Positions 17,130 to 25,309 of a stretch of DNA of 28,123 nt are shown here, one piece after another. Both the position numbers and the translations under genes were made by a program. Position 1 is the stretch's first letter. Every line of letters starts with the position of its first letter. Source of the stretch: DATKCJ01 sp035513275 (GTDB taxonomy: Bacteria > Verrucomicrobiota > Verrucomicrobiia > Opitutales > Opitutaceae); contig DATKCJ010000102.1 in NCBI GenBank assembly GCA_035513275.1, positions 1 through 28,123 of the forward strand. Reading direction: 5' to 3'. The notes beneath the pieces were generated by a model. That model searched no databases. It saw only the letters and a list, made by a program, of their open reading frames with translations, and had not been told where the DNA came from.

Positions 17130-18455
17130 TTACCCGTGCAGGTATGAAGCGATCAGATTCTCCAGGTATTCCTGCCGTCCGGAACGCAGGGTGGGCTCTC
17201 CAAGTTTCGTAAGGACAAGTTTCTCGAGCTGGGCCAGCGTGGTCTTGCCGGCTTCAATCTGGCGGCCGTAGCCAGAGTCGAAGGAGCTGTAGCGCTGGGC
17301 CACGAACCGTTCCATGACTCCGTCCGCGAGGATCCGGCGCGCGATCTTGAACGCGAGCGCGTAGGCATCCATGCCGCCGATGTGGGCGTGGAAGAGATCC
17401 GACTCGTCGATCGACGGACGGCGCAGCTTCGCGTCGAAGTTGAATCCGCCGCTTCCGAGGCCGCCGGCGCGGAGGATGGAGACCATCGCGAGCGTGAGTT
17501 CGCGCACATCGGTGTTGAACTGGTCGGTGTCCCAGCCGAGGAGCTGGTCACCGGAGTTCGCATCGATCGAGCCGAGCATGCCCGCGGCGGCGGCGACCTC
17601 GATCTCGTGGTTGAACGTGTGGCCAGCGAGCGTCGCGTGGTTCGTCTCGATGTTGAACTTGAAGTGCTTCTCGAGGCCGTAGGTCCGCAGGAAGGCGATG
17701 CCGCTGGCGACGTCGAAGTCGTATTGGTGCTTCGTCGGCTCCTTCGGCTTTGGCTCGATGAGGAACTGGCCCTTGAAGCCGATCCGCTTCGCATACGCCA
17801 CGGCCATGTGCATGAACCGCGCGAGGTGATCCTGCTCACGCTTGAGGTTTGTGTTGAGAAGCGTCTCGTAGCCCTCACGGCCGCCCCAGAAAACGTAGTT
17901 CTCGCCACCGAGTTCCTTCGTGACCTCGATCGCCTTCTTCATCTGCGCTGCGGCGTAGGCGAAGACGTGCGCGTCGGGGTTCGTCGCGGCACCGCACATG
18001 TAGCGGGGATGGGTGAAGAGATTGGCGGTGCCCCAGAGGAGCTTCACACCCGTGGCCTTCTGATGCTCCTTCGCGTGTGCGACGATCTTGTCGAGGATGC
18101 GGTTGCTCTCGGCGAGCGAGCGACCCTCCGGCGCGATGTCGCGATCGTGGAAGCACCAGAATGGCGACTCGATCTTCACGAAGAAGTCGAAGGCTGCGTC
18201 CATGCGCGCTTTGGCGATCGAAACCGCGTCGGTCCCTTTCTCCCAGCGTCGTGTGATCGTGGCAGTGCCGAACGGATCGGTGCCAGCGCCGCGGAACGAA
18301 TGCCAATAGGCGATCGAGAACCGAAGGTGATCCTTCACCGGGCGGCCATCGATTTTTTCAACCGGATTGTAGTGTCGGAATGCGAGAGGATTCTTGGAAC
18401 CGGGTCCCTCGTATCGGATTTTGGGTATGGAGAAACGGTGGCTGACTTTGGACAT
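17130..18455 (-). CDS. xylA: Xylose isomerase (class II)
   Basis: XylA converts D-xylose to D-xylulose in the cytoplasm. The 441-residue length is that of class II enzymes. The catalytic pair is His103 and Asp106 in FWCFHDRDIAPEG. Metal-binding motifs are VFWGGREGYETLLNT, LIEPKPKEPTKHQYDFD and FNIETNHATLAGH, followed by SIDANSGDQLLGWDTDQF. The gene is first in the minus-strand run and is divergent from the LacI-type regulator, so it is probably the head of the operon. The start MSKVSHRF is preceded by no obvious ribosome-binding site. No xylulokinase gene is in the window. Confidence 0.96.
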   Translation of the reverse strand: MSKVSHRFSIPKIRYEGPGSKNPLAFRHYNPVEKIDGRPVKDHLRFSIAYWHSFRGAGTDPFGTATITRRWEKGTDAVSIAKARMDAAFDFFVKIESPFWCFHDRDIAPEGRSLAESNRILDKIVAHAKEHQKATGVKLLWGTANLFTHPRYMCGAATNPDAHVFAYAAAQMKKAIEVTKELGGENYVFWGGREGYETLLNTNLKREQDHLARFMHMAVAYAKRIGFKGQFLIEPKPKEPTKHQYDFDVASGIAFLRTYGLEKHFKFNIETNHATLAGHTFNHEIEVAAAAGMLGSIDANSGDQLLGWDTDQFNTDVRELTLAMVSILRAGGLGSGGFNFDAKLRRPSIDESDLFHAHIGGMDAYALAFKIARRILADGVMERFVAQRYSSFDSGYGRQIEAGKTTLAQLEKLVLTKLGEPTLRSGRQEYLENLIASYLHG

Positions 18456-18593
18456 GGGAAATTAAGCCGGGCTGATACCGGAAGGGGATGGGGTGACCAC
18501 TCCCAAGCGTTTCCCGATTCGGAGGCGTCTCAAGGGATCGGGAATGCTAACAATAGACTTGAAAGAGCTCGCTGTAGCGAGTTCATAAGCCAT
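18456..18593. promoter_or_regulatory. Divergent xylA / lacI-type control region
   Basis: This 138-bp gap must hold the promoters of both genes. It contains the imperfect palindrome at 18565-18584, an 8-bp inverted repeat TTCCCGAT (18511-18518) with ATCGGGAA (18537-18544), and TGCTAACA at 18545-18552, which resembles a half-site of many LacI-family operators. A weak plus-strand promoter may use TTGAAA (18559-18564) with CATAAG or TTCATA near 18582-18589, which would start the transcript at or beside the GTG. I could not place a convincing xylA promoter. Confidence 0.45.
18565..18584. promoter_or_regulatory. Candidate operator for the LacI-family regulator
   Basis: A 20-bp imperfect palindrome: GAGCTCGCTG on the left pairs with TAGCGAGTTC on the right, 8 of 10 positions symmetric. 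It ends 9 bp before the GTG of the regulator gene and overlaps its probable promoter, a position suited to autoregulation. The binding partner is inferred from location only. Confidence 0.4.
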
Positions 18594-19712
18594 GTGAGCG
18601 AGACTCGAGTTACCCTAGCGAAGATCGCTGAACGTGCAGGTGTCCATGTCACCACCGTTTCATTGGCTCTGCGGAATCATCCGCGGCTGCCCAAGGAGAC
18701 GAGACAGCGGATTCAGGCGCTGGCGAGAGTGATGGGCTATGCGCCCGATCCGATGCTCCGCGCCCTCGTGTCTTATCGCGCCAATGTCAGCAAGCACCGC
18801 AACCGGGCGACTCTGGCCTACGTCACGAATTGGGCCACGCGATGGGGCTGGAAGAACGTCACCGCGCACCCGGACTTCTACGCCGGAGCGCTCGCGAAGG
18901 CCAACGAGCTCGGATACGAGCTCGAGCACTTCTGGCTGCGCGAGGAGGGCATGACGCAGGGGCGCCTCAGTCAGATTCTTTTTTCGCGCGGGATCACGGG
19001 CATTATCATCGCCTCGCATGGCCGCGAGATGGGCGACGCGCTCCAGCTCGACTGGGAGCATCTGAGCGCGGTCAAGATCGACTACTTCCCGCACCAGCCC
19101 GTCGTGCACAACGTCACCAACAACCAGTGCGACATCGTCCGGCTCGCAGTGCAGAAGGTGATGGCGCTGGACTACCGCCGGATCGGGTTCGTGATGCACC
19201 GCGGCTGGGATCACGCGGTCGACAGGTTGTGGACCGCCGGATTTCTTTGCGAGCAACAGTCGCTACCGCAGCGTGAGTGGATTCCCGTCCACCTCTTCCC
19301 GGAGCCGGAGCCCGTGGATCGCTGGCTCAACGAGAGCAAGGAGGACGTGGTCGTCGACTCGCCGCAGTTCCGCCGGTGGTTCGAGAAGTATCGCCCGGAG
19401 GTCATCATCGGAAAGCGGTCATTCATCCAGCGCGAGATCGAAACGATGGGGCTGCGCATCCCTGAGGACGTCGCGTTTGTCGATGCCTTCCTCGAGGATC
19501 AGTCGGGCGCGGTCGCCGGCGTGCGCCAGAACCACTCCGAGGTTGGCGCTCAGGCCGTGGAAATTCTCTCCGGCCAGCTTCAGCACAACAAATACGGCGT
19601 GCCGGAGATTCCGATGACGACCTACGTCGAAGGCACTTGGTTCGACGGACTCACGTGTCCGCCCAAGGGAACGAGTGTCGTGCCGCAAACGGACGCAGTC
19701 GCGGCGTTCTAG
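18594..19712 (+). CDS. LacI-family transcriptional regulator of the xylan cluster
   Basis: The 372-residue protein begins at GTG 18594, read as MSETRVTLAKIAERAGVHVT. The N-terminal helix-turn-helix (about residues 6-27) and hinge helix region (RIQALARVMGYAPDP) are canonical for LacI/GalR. A periplasmic-binding-protein-like sensor domain follows, including FYAGALAKANELGYELE, LFSRGITGIIIA and an IPEDVAFV motif near the C-terminus. No in-frame ATG precedes the helix-turn-helix, and the frame is open far upstream only because it runs antisense to xylA. The divergent position beside xylA suggests control of the xylan operon, probably with a xylose- or xyloside-related inducer. This ligand is inferred. 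Confidence 0.88.
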   Translation: MSETRVTLAKIAERAGVHVTTVSLALRNHPRLPKETRQRIQALARVMGYAPDPMLRALVSYRANVSKHRNRATLAYVTNWATRWGWKNVTAHPDFYAGALAKANELGYELEHFWLREEGMTQGRLSQILFSRGITGIIIASHGREMGDALQLDWEHLSAVKIDYFPHQPVVHNVTNNQCDIVRLAVQKVMALDYRRIGFVMHRGWDHAVDRLWTAGFLCEQQSLPQREWIPVHLFPEPEPVDRWLNESKEDVVVDSPQFRRWFEKYRPEVIIGKRSFIQREIETMGLRIPEDVAFVDAFLEDQSGAVAGVRQNHSEVGAQAVEILSGQLQHNKYGVPEIPMTTYVEGTWFDGLTCPPKGTSVVPQTDAVAAF

Positions 19713-19733
19713 GGCGTGTTCTTGACGCCTTAG
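19709..19733 (+). terminator. Hairpin at the end of the lacI-type gene
   Basis: A 9-bp stem (19709-19717 with 19725-19733, one G-T pair) around the loop GTTCTTG overlaps the TAG stop. There is no T-tract after it, so it is at best a weak intrinsic terminator. Confidence 0.35.
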
Positions 19734-19783
19734 GTGGGCGACGAATGAATCTGCGACTCGGGAAACGGGACGCGCAGACGCAA

Positions 19784-20017
19784 CTAGCTTTGGAAATCCT
19801 TGCAGATTATCCCTGACTGTTCTGTCAGCGCCGGCTCCTCATCCTGGATGAATTCCCCGACGGCACGGCTGAGTTCTTCGACCCGGGCCGCTGCCGCGAT
19901 CGCAACGTCGGCGGCGTCCATGCGCCTCTGCGATTCCAGCTCATACGCCTTGTCGACCAGCTCGGTTCGGACCTGGTGGAGGATTTGCTGAACTGCGCTG
20001 ATGCTCGCTTCTGTCAT
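19784..20017 (-). CDS. Small hypothetical protein
   Basis: The 77-residue protein starts MTEASISAVQQILHQVRTEL and is predicted to be almost entirely helical and acidic, with Ala-rich heptads in the middle (ADVAIAAAARVEELSRAVGE) that could form a coiled coil. It has no signal peptide or membrane segment and I do not recognise a family. The ATG at 20017 was taken because the longer frame adds only residues without helix pattern; the call is supported by reading-frame composition and its place at the end of a minus-strand run, not by homology. Confidence 0.5.
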   Translation of the reverse strand: MTEASISAVQQILHQVRTELVDKAYELESQRRMDAADVAIAAAARVEELSRAVGEFIQDEEPALTEQSGIICKDFQS

Positions 20018-20121
20018 CTGAGTTTGGTCCCTTGGGTTTCGTAGAAGCAAAGACGGTGGAAATTTATGGGTCCGGCCAGTGTTTCAGTGTCCGGAGTCTT
20101 AACGAGTGAGTAGATCCGTTT

Positions 20122-20141
20122 CGGACAACTATCCTTGTCCG
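20122..20141 (-). terminator. Hairpin at the end of the small membrane protein gene
   Basis: CGGACAA (20122-20128) pairs perfectly with TTGTCCG (20135-20141) around a 6-nt loop that contains the TAG stop of the minus-strand gene. On that strand it is followed by AAACGG and no T-tract, so termination is uncertain. Confidence 0.35.
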
Positions 20142-20416
20142 GAATTCTTCCAAGGCCAGAACCGGAATGCCGCATATGCAAGCCAGGCCGCGGCCATGCC
20201 CGCCGGCATCAGTATCCAAGATGCAATCGCGCCATCGCCGGCCACGGCACCGCAAAGTTCCGGCCCTACGACGCTCGCTCCTGTGAGGAGCGCCGCATAG
20301 CCGGCGATGCAGAGGACGCACTTCGGCACGAGTGCACCGGCAACCCCGGCGAGCGCCCATCGGAGCGCAGTCTTTCGCCGAGAGTTGCCTGCGGATCGCT
20401 GCAGAACGTCACTCAT
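20129..20416 (-). CDS. Small integral membrane protein with a P-K-C-x-x-C motif
   Basis: The 95-residue protein has a basic N-terminus and two or three hydrophobic helices (ALRWALAGVAGALVPKCVLC, then AGYAALLTG and WILMPAGMAAAWLAYAAF). The PKCVLCIAGY motif at the end of helix 1 recalls small membrane proteins with a Pro-Lys-Cys-Pro-x-Cys signature, whose function is unknown to me. The ATG overlaps the DUF899 stop as ATGAGTGA, so the two genes are co-transcribed and translationally coupled. The two cysteines could bind a metal or be redox-active in line with the thioredoxin-like DUF899 partner, which is an inference. Confidence 0.65.
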   Translation of the reverse strand: MSDVLQRSAGNSRRKTALRWALAGVAGALVPKCVLCIAGYAALLTGASVVGPELCGAVAGDGAIASWILMPAGMAAAWLAYAAFRFWPWKNSGQG

Positions 20417-21209
20417 CGTATTGATCGGGATAGCGGATCTTCTCGCTGCCAGCCGGAGCACCAAGGCCGGTCGCGCGTCCCTTGGGTTCTTCCCAATCCT
20501 CCTGCCGACCGAGCGCAGTGAGATCCAGAAGGTTATAAGCCCCGCCGGCCGCCTCGACGCCGCGACCGTATGTTGAATACGTGTGGAAGACCTCGTCGTC
20601 CCGCCGCAGGAAACAGCTCATGCCGTGCAGATCGAATGGTTGATCGTCTCCCAAGTAATAGGAAGAGCCGGCGTGTTCGTGTTCCTCCTTCGTCCTGTAG
20701 TTGTAGACGATCGGTGCGACGGATTCGTCGAGTGTCACGTTGAAGTCGTAGTTGAAATCGTTCCCGAACGACGAATACCACGGGATTGTCCAGCCCATGC
20801 GCGCCTTGAATGGTGCGATCTTCGCGAACGGCGCTCGCGAGATAAGGATGAGCGAAGTGCCGCGCGCGTGGAGGCTCGTGAAATGTCCGCGCGCGATCTG
20901 GTCGGCCCAGCCCGAGCAGCTCCGGCAGCCCTCGTCCAGCGGCTGGCCGTTTTCCCACAGCCACATGAAGTGATAGACGATGAGCTGCTGCCGTCCTTCA
21001 AAGAGATCGATGAGGCGCACCTTGCCGCCGGGTCCTTCGAAGACGTAGTCCTTGTCCATCCGGACCATGGGCAACTCGCGTCTCCGTGTGTTCAATCGAT
21101 CGCGAGCCTTGGTGAACTCCTTCTCCGTTTCCAGGTGACGCTTGCGCGCAGCGAGCCACTCGTCGCGGGTTACAATCGGGGGGAAATCTATGGGGTTTGT
21201 GGTGATCAT
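20409..21209 (-). CDS. DUF899 thioredoxin-like protein
   Basis: The 266-residue protein is a typical DUF899 member. It has an N-terminal helix with RDEWLAARKRHLETEKEFT and then RRRELPMVRMDKDYVFEGP, a DLFEGRQQLIVYHFMW strand, GCRSCSGWAD with the two-cysteine motif, a GWTIPWYSSFGNDFNYDF stretch and a final 'TYSTYGRG' region. The family has a thioredoxin-like fold and no agreed reaction. An AAAGG element 6-7 bp before the ATG at 21209 is one of the few Shine-Dalgarno-like sites in the window. It is divergent from the YCII-ECF pair and coupled to the small membrane gene downstream. Confidence 0.88.
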   Translation of the reverse strand: MITTNPIDFPPIVTRDEWLAARKRHLETEKEFTKARDRLNTRRRELPMVRMDKDYVFEGPGGKVRLIDLFEGRQQLIVYHFMWLWENGQPLDEGCRSCSGWADQIARGHFTSLHARGTSLILISRAPFAKIAPFKARMGWTIPWYSSFGNDFNYDFNVTLDESVAPIVYNYRTKEEHEHAGSSYYLGDDQPFDLHGMSCFLRRDDEVFHTYSTYGRGVEAAGGAYNLLDLTALGRQEDWEEPKGRATGLGAPAGSEKIRYPDQYDE

Positions 21210-21409
21210 GGATGGCCTTTGTTTTTCGAGGTTGATGATTGGGCGAGGAGCACAAAGCCCCCCACATAGGACCAACGATCGAGCCCCGCGCTTTCGGACA
21301 CTCTTTCGCAAGAGTTGAAACCATTATTTTCCACGATGTCCTTTTCGCAGGCGCCGGTTCGTCGTAGTTTGCAGCCACTCGAAACATCCACCCGCAACCA
21401 CCACACGCC
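21210..21409. promoter_or_regulatory. Divergent control region between DUF899 and YCII genes
   Basis: This 200-bp gap separates two diverging units. No strong sigma70 pair stands out; TTGAAA at 21316-21321 is the best -35-like element, without a good partner. CGTCG and CTCGA motifs about 20 bp apart near 21350-21385 could suit an ECF sigma factor, but I could not confirm a consensus. No repeat is present. Confidence 0.35.
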
Positions 21410-21835
21410 ATGGCCACTCCTCAGAATCCCGAGCCCGTGCCTTTCATGCTGCTCTTCCGGAACACCGGGCCCGAAAACTACCAGCAATTCTCCGCGGAAC
21501 AGCGGCAACAGATCATCACGCGCTGGAATGAATGGTTTGAAGGACTGGTCGCCGAAGGCAAAGCCGTGGAAGGCCAGCCGTTGGAAAATGAAACACGAAT
21601 CGTGTCGGGGCCGGGTGGCGCGCGAGTCACCGATGGGCCGTTCCCCGAAGCCAAGGAGGCGATCGGCGGCTACGTCACGCTGATGGTCGCCGACATGGAG
21701 GAAGCCACCGCGATCGCGCGGCGGCATCCGGGCATGGACTACGGGATGGTGATCGAAGTCCGCCAGATGACGCCGGATTGCCATCTCGGCGTCACGACAC
21801 GCGGCCGCGCTCCACAAAAGCAAGCCGTCGGCTGA
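21410..21835 (+). CDS. YCII/DGPF-domain protein, ECF42 partner
   Basis: The 141-residue protein has the YCII-related fold: FMLLFRNTGPENY at the start, then TRWNEWFEGLVAEGKAVEG, the diagnostic VTDGPFPEAKEAIGGY (DGPF motif) and a MVADMEEATAIARRHPGM helix. Such proteins stand next to ECF42 sigma factors in many genomes, and six bases separate it from the sigma gene here. Their biochemical role is not established. It probably shares a transcript with the sigma factor, which may control it. Confidence 0.9.
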   Translation: MATPQNPEPVPFMLLFRNTGPENYQQFSAEQRQQIITRWNEWFEGLVAEGKAVEGQPLENETRIVSGPGGARVTDGPFPEAKEAIGGYVTLMVADMEEATAIARRHPGMDYGMVIEVRQMTPDCHLGVTTRGRAPQKQAVG

Positions 21836-21841
21836 GTCGAA

Positions 21842-23164
21842 GTGTCCGACCCCCAGACAGTCACGCCGGCCGGGCTGAAACCATCCGGGCTGGTCGAGCA
21901 CTTCTTCCGCCATGAGACGGGGCGGTTGCACGGAGCGCTCGTCCGACTTCTCGGCGTGCACAACCTCTCCCTCGCAGAGGACGTCGCGCAAGAGGCCCTG
22001 CTTCGCGCTTTCCGCGCGTGGTCGATGGGAGGCGTGCCCGCAAATCCGTCGGCGTGGATCACGCGCGTGGCGATGAACCTCGCGAAGGACGCGCTCCGGC
22101 ACCAGCGGATGGCCAGTGTGAAGGAGCCGGCAATCATCACGCACATCGAGCAGACATTCACCACGCCGGCCGTCGTGGGGGAGTCCGCCATTGAAATCCG
22201 TGACGACGCACTGCGGCTGATGTTCGTGTGCTGCCATCCCTCAGTATCGCCCGATGCACAAGTCGTGCTCGCGCTCAAGGTCCTGTGCGGTTTCAGCACA
22301 GGTGAAATCGCGCGCGCGTTTCTGGCCAGCGAGGCCGCGATCGAAAAGCAACTCACCCGCACCAAGCAGCGCATCCACGAAGCGGGCCTCGGCTTCGAGC
22401 TGCCTGCCGGCGAGGATCTCGCACCGCGGCTCGACGGTGTGCTCGCGGCGTTGTATCTGCTCTTCAACGAAGGCTACAAGGCCTCGGCGGGCGAGCGACT
22501 GTTGCGCGAGGAACTTTGCCACGAAGCGGTGCGGCTGACTTCGCTCCTCCTCGCACATCCTGCGGGCCGGACTCCGCGCACACACGCGCTGCTTGCCCTC
22601 ATGCTCCTGACAGCGGCCCGTTTTCCTTCGCGACTCGATGAACACGGAGAGCTGCTCCGGCTCGACGATCAAGATCGCTCGAAATGGGACCAGCGCCTGA
22701 TCGGGCGCGGCCTCGAGCAACTCGTGAAGGCGGCGCAGGGCGGGGAGTTGAGCGAATACCACATCCAGGCTGGCATCGCCGCGATCCACTGCACCGCGAC
22801 GGATTATGACTCTACAAACTGGGCATTGATCCTGCGCCATTACGACGAGCTCAACCGGATCAAGCCGTCACCGATCGTCGCGCTCAACCGCGCGGTCGCC
22901 GTCGCGAATCTACGTGGACCGCAGGCCGGGCTCGATGCGATCGCAGAAATTCCGGAGCGCGATCGTCTGGAGTCCCACTACCTCTTGCACGCAGTCACCG
23001 GCGAACTCCACTGGCGGCTGGAGAACCATCGCGAAGCCGCGGAAAGTTTCCGCCGCGCGCTGCACCTCGCCCAGGTCGGCCCCGAGCAACTCTACCTCAC
23101 GCGAATGCTGGAGCGGTCGCTTTCCGTGGAGGACGACGAGACGTCGGGTGCTGCGGCTGGGTGA
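21842..23164 (+). CDS. ECF42-type RNA polymerase sigma factor with C-terminal helical-repeat extension
   Basis: The 440-residue protein begins at GTG 21842 (MSDPQTVTPAG). Region 2 lies at about residues 15-85 (GALVRLLGVHNLSLAEDVAQ, then AFRAWSMGGVPANPSAWI) and region 4 at about 115-175 (ALKVLCGFSTGEIARAFLAS). The large C-terminal extension (about 180-420) contains LYLLFNEGYKAS and a terminal TPR-like block with LALLRHYDEL-type helices and PIVALNRAVAVA. This architecture, together with the DGPF gene just upstream, is the definition of group ECF42, where the extension and not an anti-sigma factor is thought to control activity. No anti-sigma gene is adjacent. Its stop lies 50 bp before a REP pair. 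Confidence 0.9.
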   Translation: MSDPQTVTPAGLKPSGLVEHFFRHETGRLHGALVRLLGVHNLSLAEDVAQEALLRAFRAWSMGGVPANPSAWITRVAMNLAKDALRHQRMASVKEPAIITHIEQTFTTPAVVGESAIEIRDDALRLMFVCCHPSVSPDAQVVLALKVLCGFSTGEIARAFLASEAAIEKQLTRTKQRIHEAGLGFELPAGEDLAPRLDGVLAALYLLFNEGYKASAGERLLREELCHEAVRLTSLLLAHPAGRTPRTHALLALMLLTAARFPSRLDEHGELLRLDDQDRSKWDQRLIGRGLEQLVKAAQGGELSEYHIQAGIAAIHCTATDYDSTNWALILRHYDELNRIKPSPIVALNRAVAVANLRGPQAGLDAIAEIPERDRLESHYLLHAVTGELHWRLENHREAAESFRRALHLAQVGPEQLYLTRMLERSLSVEDDETSGAAAG

Positions 23165-23216
23165 GGCGGCGCGCACGTCGCGTTTCTGCTTGAGTCGCTG
23201 ATGTTTTCGCACGCGT

Positions 23217-23286
23217 CCCGCTCCTCACGGAGCGGGCTACATCCGGAAGGGACAACCAGAAGTAGCCCTGCGCGTGAGCGCAGGGA
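23217..23286. repeat. Inverted pair of REP-like palindromes between convergent genes
   Basis: The left copy (23217-23240) is in reverse orientation, pairs CCCGCTCC with GGAGCGGG-type sequence and ends CTAC. The right copy (23262-23286) begins GTAG and pairs CCCTGCGC with GCGCAGGG. The spacer is 21 bp. Orientation is opposite to the pair in GH67, where the GTAG feet face outward. Here it separates the sigma factor and dehydratase 3' ends and may serve as a bidirectional terminator. Confidence 0.8.
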
Positions 23287-23336
23287 CCCGCACAAGTCGT
23301 GATGTGGACTCGCAAAGGTCGGTGAAGAGAATCGAC

Positions 23337-25280
23337 TCAACGCGCACCGTCTCGCGCGGTTTTGCCCCGCTCGATCAACTCGATGATCCGGTCGGCATCA
23401 TAGACGCAGCCGTTCCAGGTGCCCCCGCTCGCGCCTTGGAGTGCAGCCCACAATCGCGTGTCCGCCGGCACGCGTGGGTCGGGCTTCAAATCGGGATTCA
23501 TCCCGCGCGCTGCGAGTGTCGTGGCGTCGGGCTTGATCACGTCGATCGTTCCCTCCAGGTTCCGGGTGTCGACGCGCAGTCGCACAGTGTCGCCATCGCG
23601 AAGTTTTCCAATCGGGCCGCCGGCCCAAGCCTCGGGACTCACGTGGCCGACGCAGGCTCCCGTTGAGACGCCTGAGAATCGCCCGTCGGTGATCAGCGAG
23701 ATGCCCGCGCCGCCCTTCATGTGCTTGAGCGCGGATGTCACCTGATACGTCTCCGGCATTCCGCAGCCGGGGCCGATGCCGATGAGCACGACAACGTCGC
23801 CGTTCTTCACGCGGCCCTCTTTGATCGCGGCGATCGCCGCGTCCTCGCCGGCGAAGACGCGCGCAGGACCTTCGTGCAGACAAACACCGTCGGCACCTAC
23901 GCGTTCGGGCGCGATCGCCGTGCTTTTCACGAGTGCGCCTTCGGGAGCGAGGTTGCCGCCGAGGAAACTTACCGTCGGCGTGAGGCCCGCCTCGCGCGCG
24001 CGAACCCCGCTGAAGATGACGTTGTCGGGATCGATTCCGTCGAGCTCGCGAAGCTTCGCGCGGAGACGCGAGCGACGCTCCGACTTTTCCCACCAATCGA
24101 GATTCTCGCCGAGCGTGCGACCGGTGACGGTCGGTGCGCCGAGCTTGAGCAATCCGAGATCGCGCAGGTGCAGCATCGTCTCGGGCACGCCGCCGGCGAG
24201 GAACACCTGCACGGTTGCAAAGTGTCTCGGACCATTTGGCAGCGAATCGACGAGTCGCGGCACGGAGCGATTGATCCGCGACCAGTCGGCGACGGTCGGT
24301 GCAGGCAATCCCGCGGCATGCGCGATCGCGGGCACGTGCAGCACGAGATTCGTCGAGCCCCCGACCGCGGCGTGCAGCACCATCGCGTTGTGGATCGAGT
24401 CGGCGGTGATGATGTCGCGCGTCGTGCGGCCAAGCGTGTCGAGGTTCATCAACGCAAGCGCGGAGCGTCGCGCCATGTCGCGCCAGATCGCGGCGCCCGA
24501 CGGACTGAGCGCGCTGTGCGGCAGCGCAAGACCGAGCGCCTCGGCCACGACCTGGCTCGTCGCTGCAGTGCCCATGAACTGACAGCCGCCGCCGGGCGAG
24601 CCGCACGCGCGGCAGCCCATGTCGGCCGCGTGGTCGAGTTCGATTTCGCCGCGCGCGAATCGTGTAGCGAGCGTCTGCACCTTCGCGGTGTCCTCGGCCT
24701 CCTCGGCGAGGAGCGTCACGCCCCCTGGCACGAGCACGGTCGGAAGATCGGGCGACCCCGCGAGCGCCATCATCATCGCGGGAAGTCCCTTGTCGCATGT
24801 TGCGATGCCGAGCACGCCGCGTCGCGTGGGCAGCGACCGGATGAGCCGGCGCAACACGATCGCCGCGTCGTTGCGATAGGGCAGGCTGTCGAGCATCCCC
24901 GCGGTGCCGTTCGTCCGGCCGTCGCACGGGTCGCTTACCGCCGCGGCGAACGGAATGCCGTTGTTGCCCGCAATTGCGCGAGCGGCTTCCTCAACGAGCA
25001 GGCCGACCTCCCAGTGGCCCGTGTGGAAACCGAGCGCGACAGGCGTGCCGTCGGGCGCGCGCACTCCGCCTTGCGTGCTGAGGATGAGAAACTGGCGGCG
25101 CAACATCTGCGCGGGGTTCCATCCCATGCCGGCGTTCTGCGTCCAACCGAAGAGTTCGCCACTCGACATCGCGCGCAGTCGCTCAGGATCGAGCGGCAGG
25201 CTGCCCGAAGGCCCGGGCGCGGTCGTGCGAAGCGTGTAGATCGATTCGTCCGTCGAATCGAGCAAGGGGTCTGAATTCAT
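23337..25280 (-). CDS. yjhG: Xylonate (aldonate) dehydratase, YjhG/YagF branch of the IlvD/Edd family
   Basis: The 647-residue protein matches E. coli YjhG/YagF in length and throughout, for example DESIYTLRT near the start, NAGMGW, SDPCDGRTNGTAGMLDSLP, and the 'SGGTWNGCVYD' end. Members dehydrate D-xylonate to 2-keto-3-deoxy-xylonate with an Fe-S cluster and Mg2+. Likely ligands are Cys119 in DPCDG, Cys162 in TCDKG and Cys233 in GGGCQFMG; the early Cys of other IlvD/Edd enzymes is not in the same place, as in YjhG. The start at 25280 was chosen because the frame to 25373 reads through the repeat at 25310-25503. The gene follows the FAH-fold gene on the same strand. D-xylonate is likely, but gluconate or arabinonate cannot be excluded. 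Confidence 0.88.
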   Translation of the reverse strand: MNSDPLLDSTDESIYTLRTTAPGPSGSLPLDPERLRAMSSGELFGWTQNAGMGWNPAQMLRRQFLILSTQGGVRAPDGTPVALGFHTGHWEVGLLVEEAARAIAGNNGIPFAAAVSDPCDGRTNGTAGMLDSLPYRNDAAIVLRRLIRSLPTRRGVLGIATCDKGLPAMMMALAGSPDLPTVLVPGGVTLLAEEAEDTAKVQTLATRFARGEIELDHAADMGCRACGSPGGGCQFMGTAATSQVVAEALGLALPHSALSPSGAAIWRDMARRSALALMNLDTLGRTTRDIITADSIHNAMVLHAAVGGSTNLVLHVPAIAHAAGLPAPTVADWSRINRSVPRLVDSLPNGPRHFATVQVFLAGGVPETMLHLRDLGLLKLGAPTVTGRTLGENLDWWEKSERRSRLRAKLRELDGIDPDNVIFSGVRAREAGLTPTVSFLGGNLAPEGALVKSTAIAPERVGADGVCLHEGPARVFAGEDAAIAAIKEGRVKNGDVVVLIGIGPGCGMPETYQVTSALKHMKGGAGISLITDGRFSGVSTGACVGHVSPEAWAGGPIGKLRDGDTVRLRVDTRNLEGTIDVIKPDATTLAARGMNPDLKPDPRVPADTRLWAALQGASGGTWNGCVYDADRIIELIERGKTARDGAR

Positions 25281-25309
25281 GGAGTCATTGAAGACGGAGT
25301 CAGAGTGGA

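Noticed and set aside
17382..18593. A long open frame continuous with the LacI gene, upstream of its GTG and antisense to xylA
   Set aside because: It lies opposite the well-supported xylose isomerase, has no family features, and is explained by codon bias in GC-rich DNA. The helix-turn-helix defines the real N-terminus.
23721..25274. A 517-codon open frame antisense to the dehydratase
   Set aside because: The minus strand encodes a protein matching YjhG/YagF throughout; the antisense frame is rich in Arg, Ala and His in the pattern of a shadow frame.
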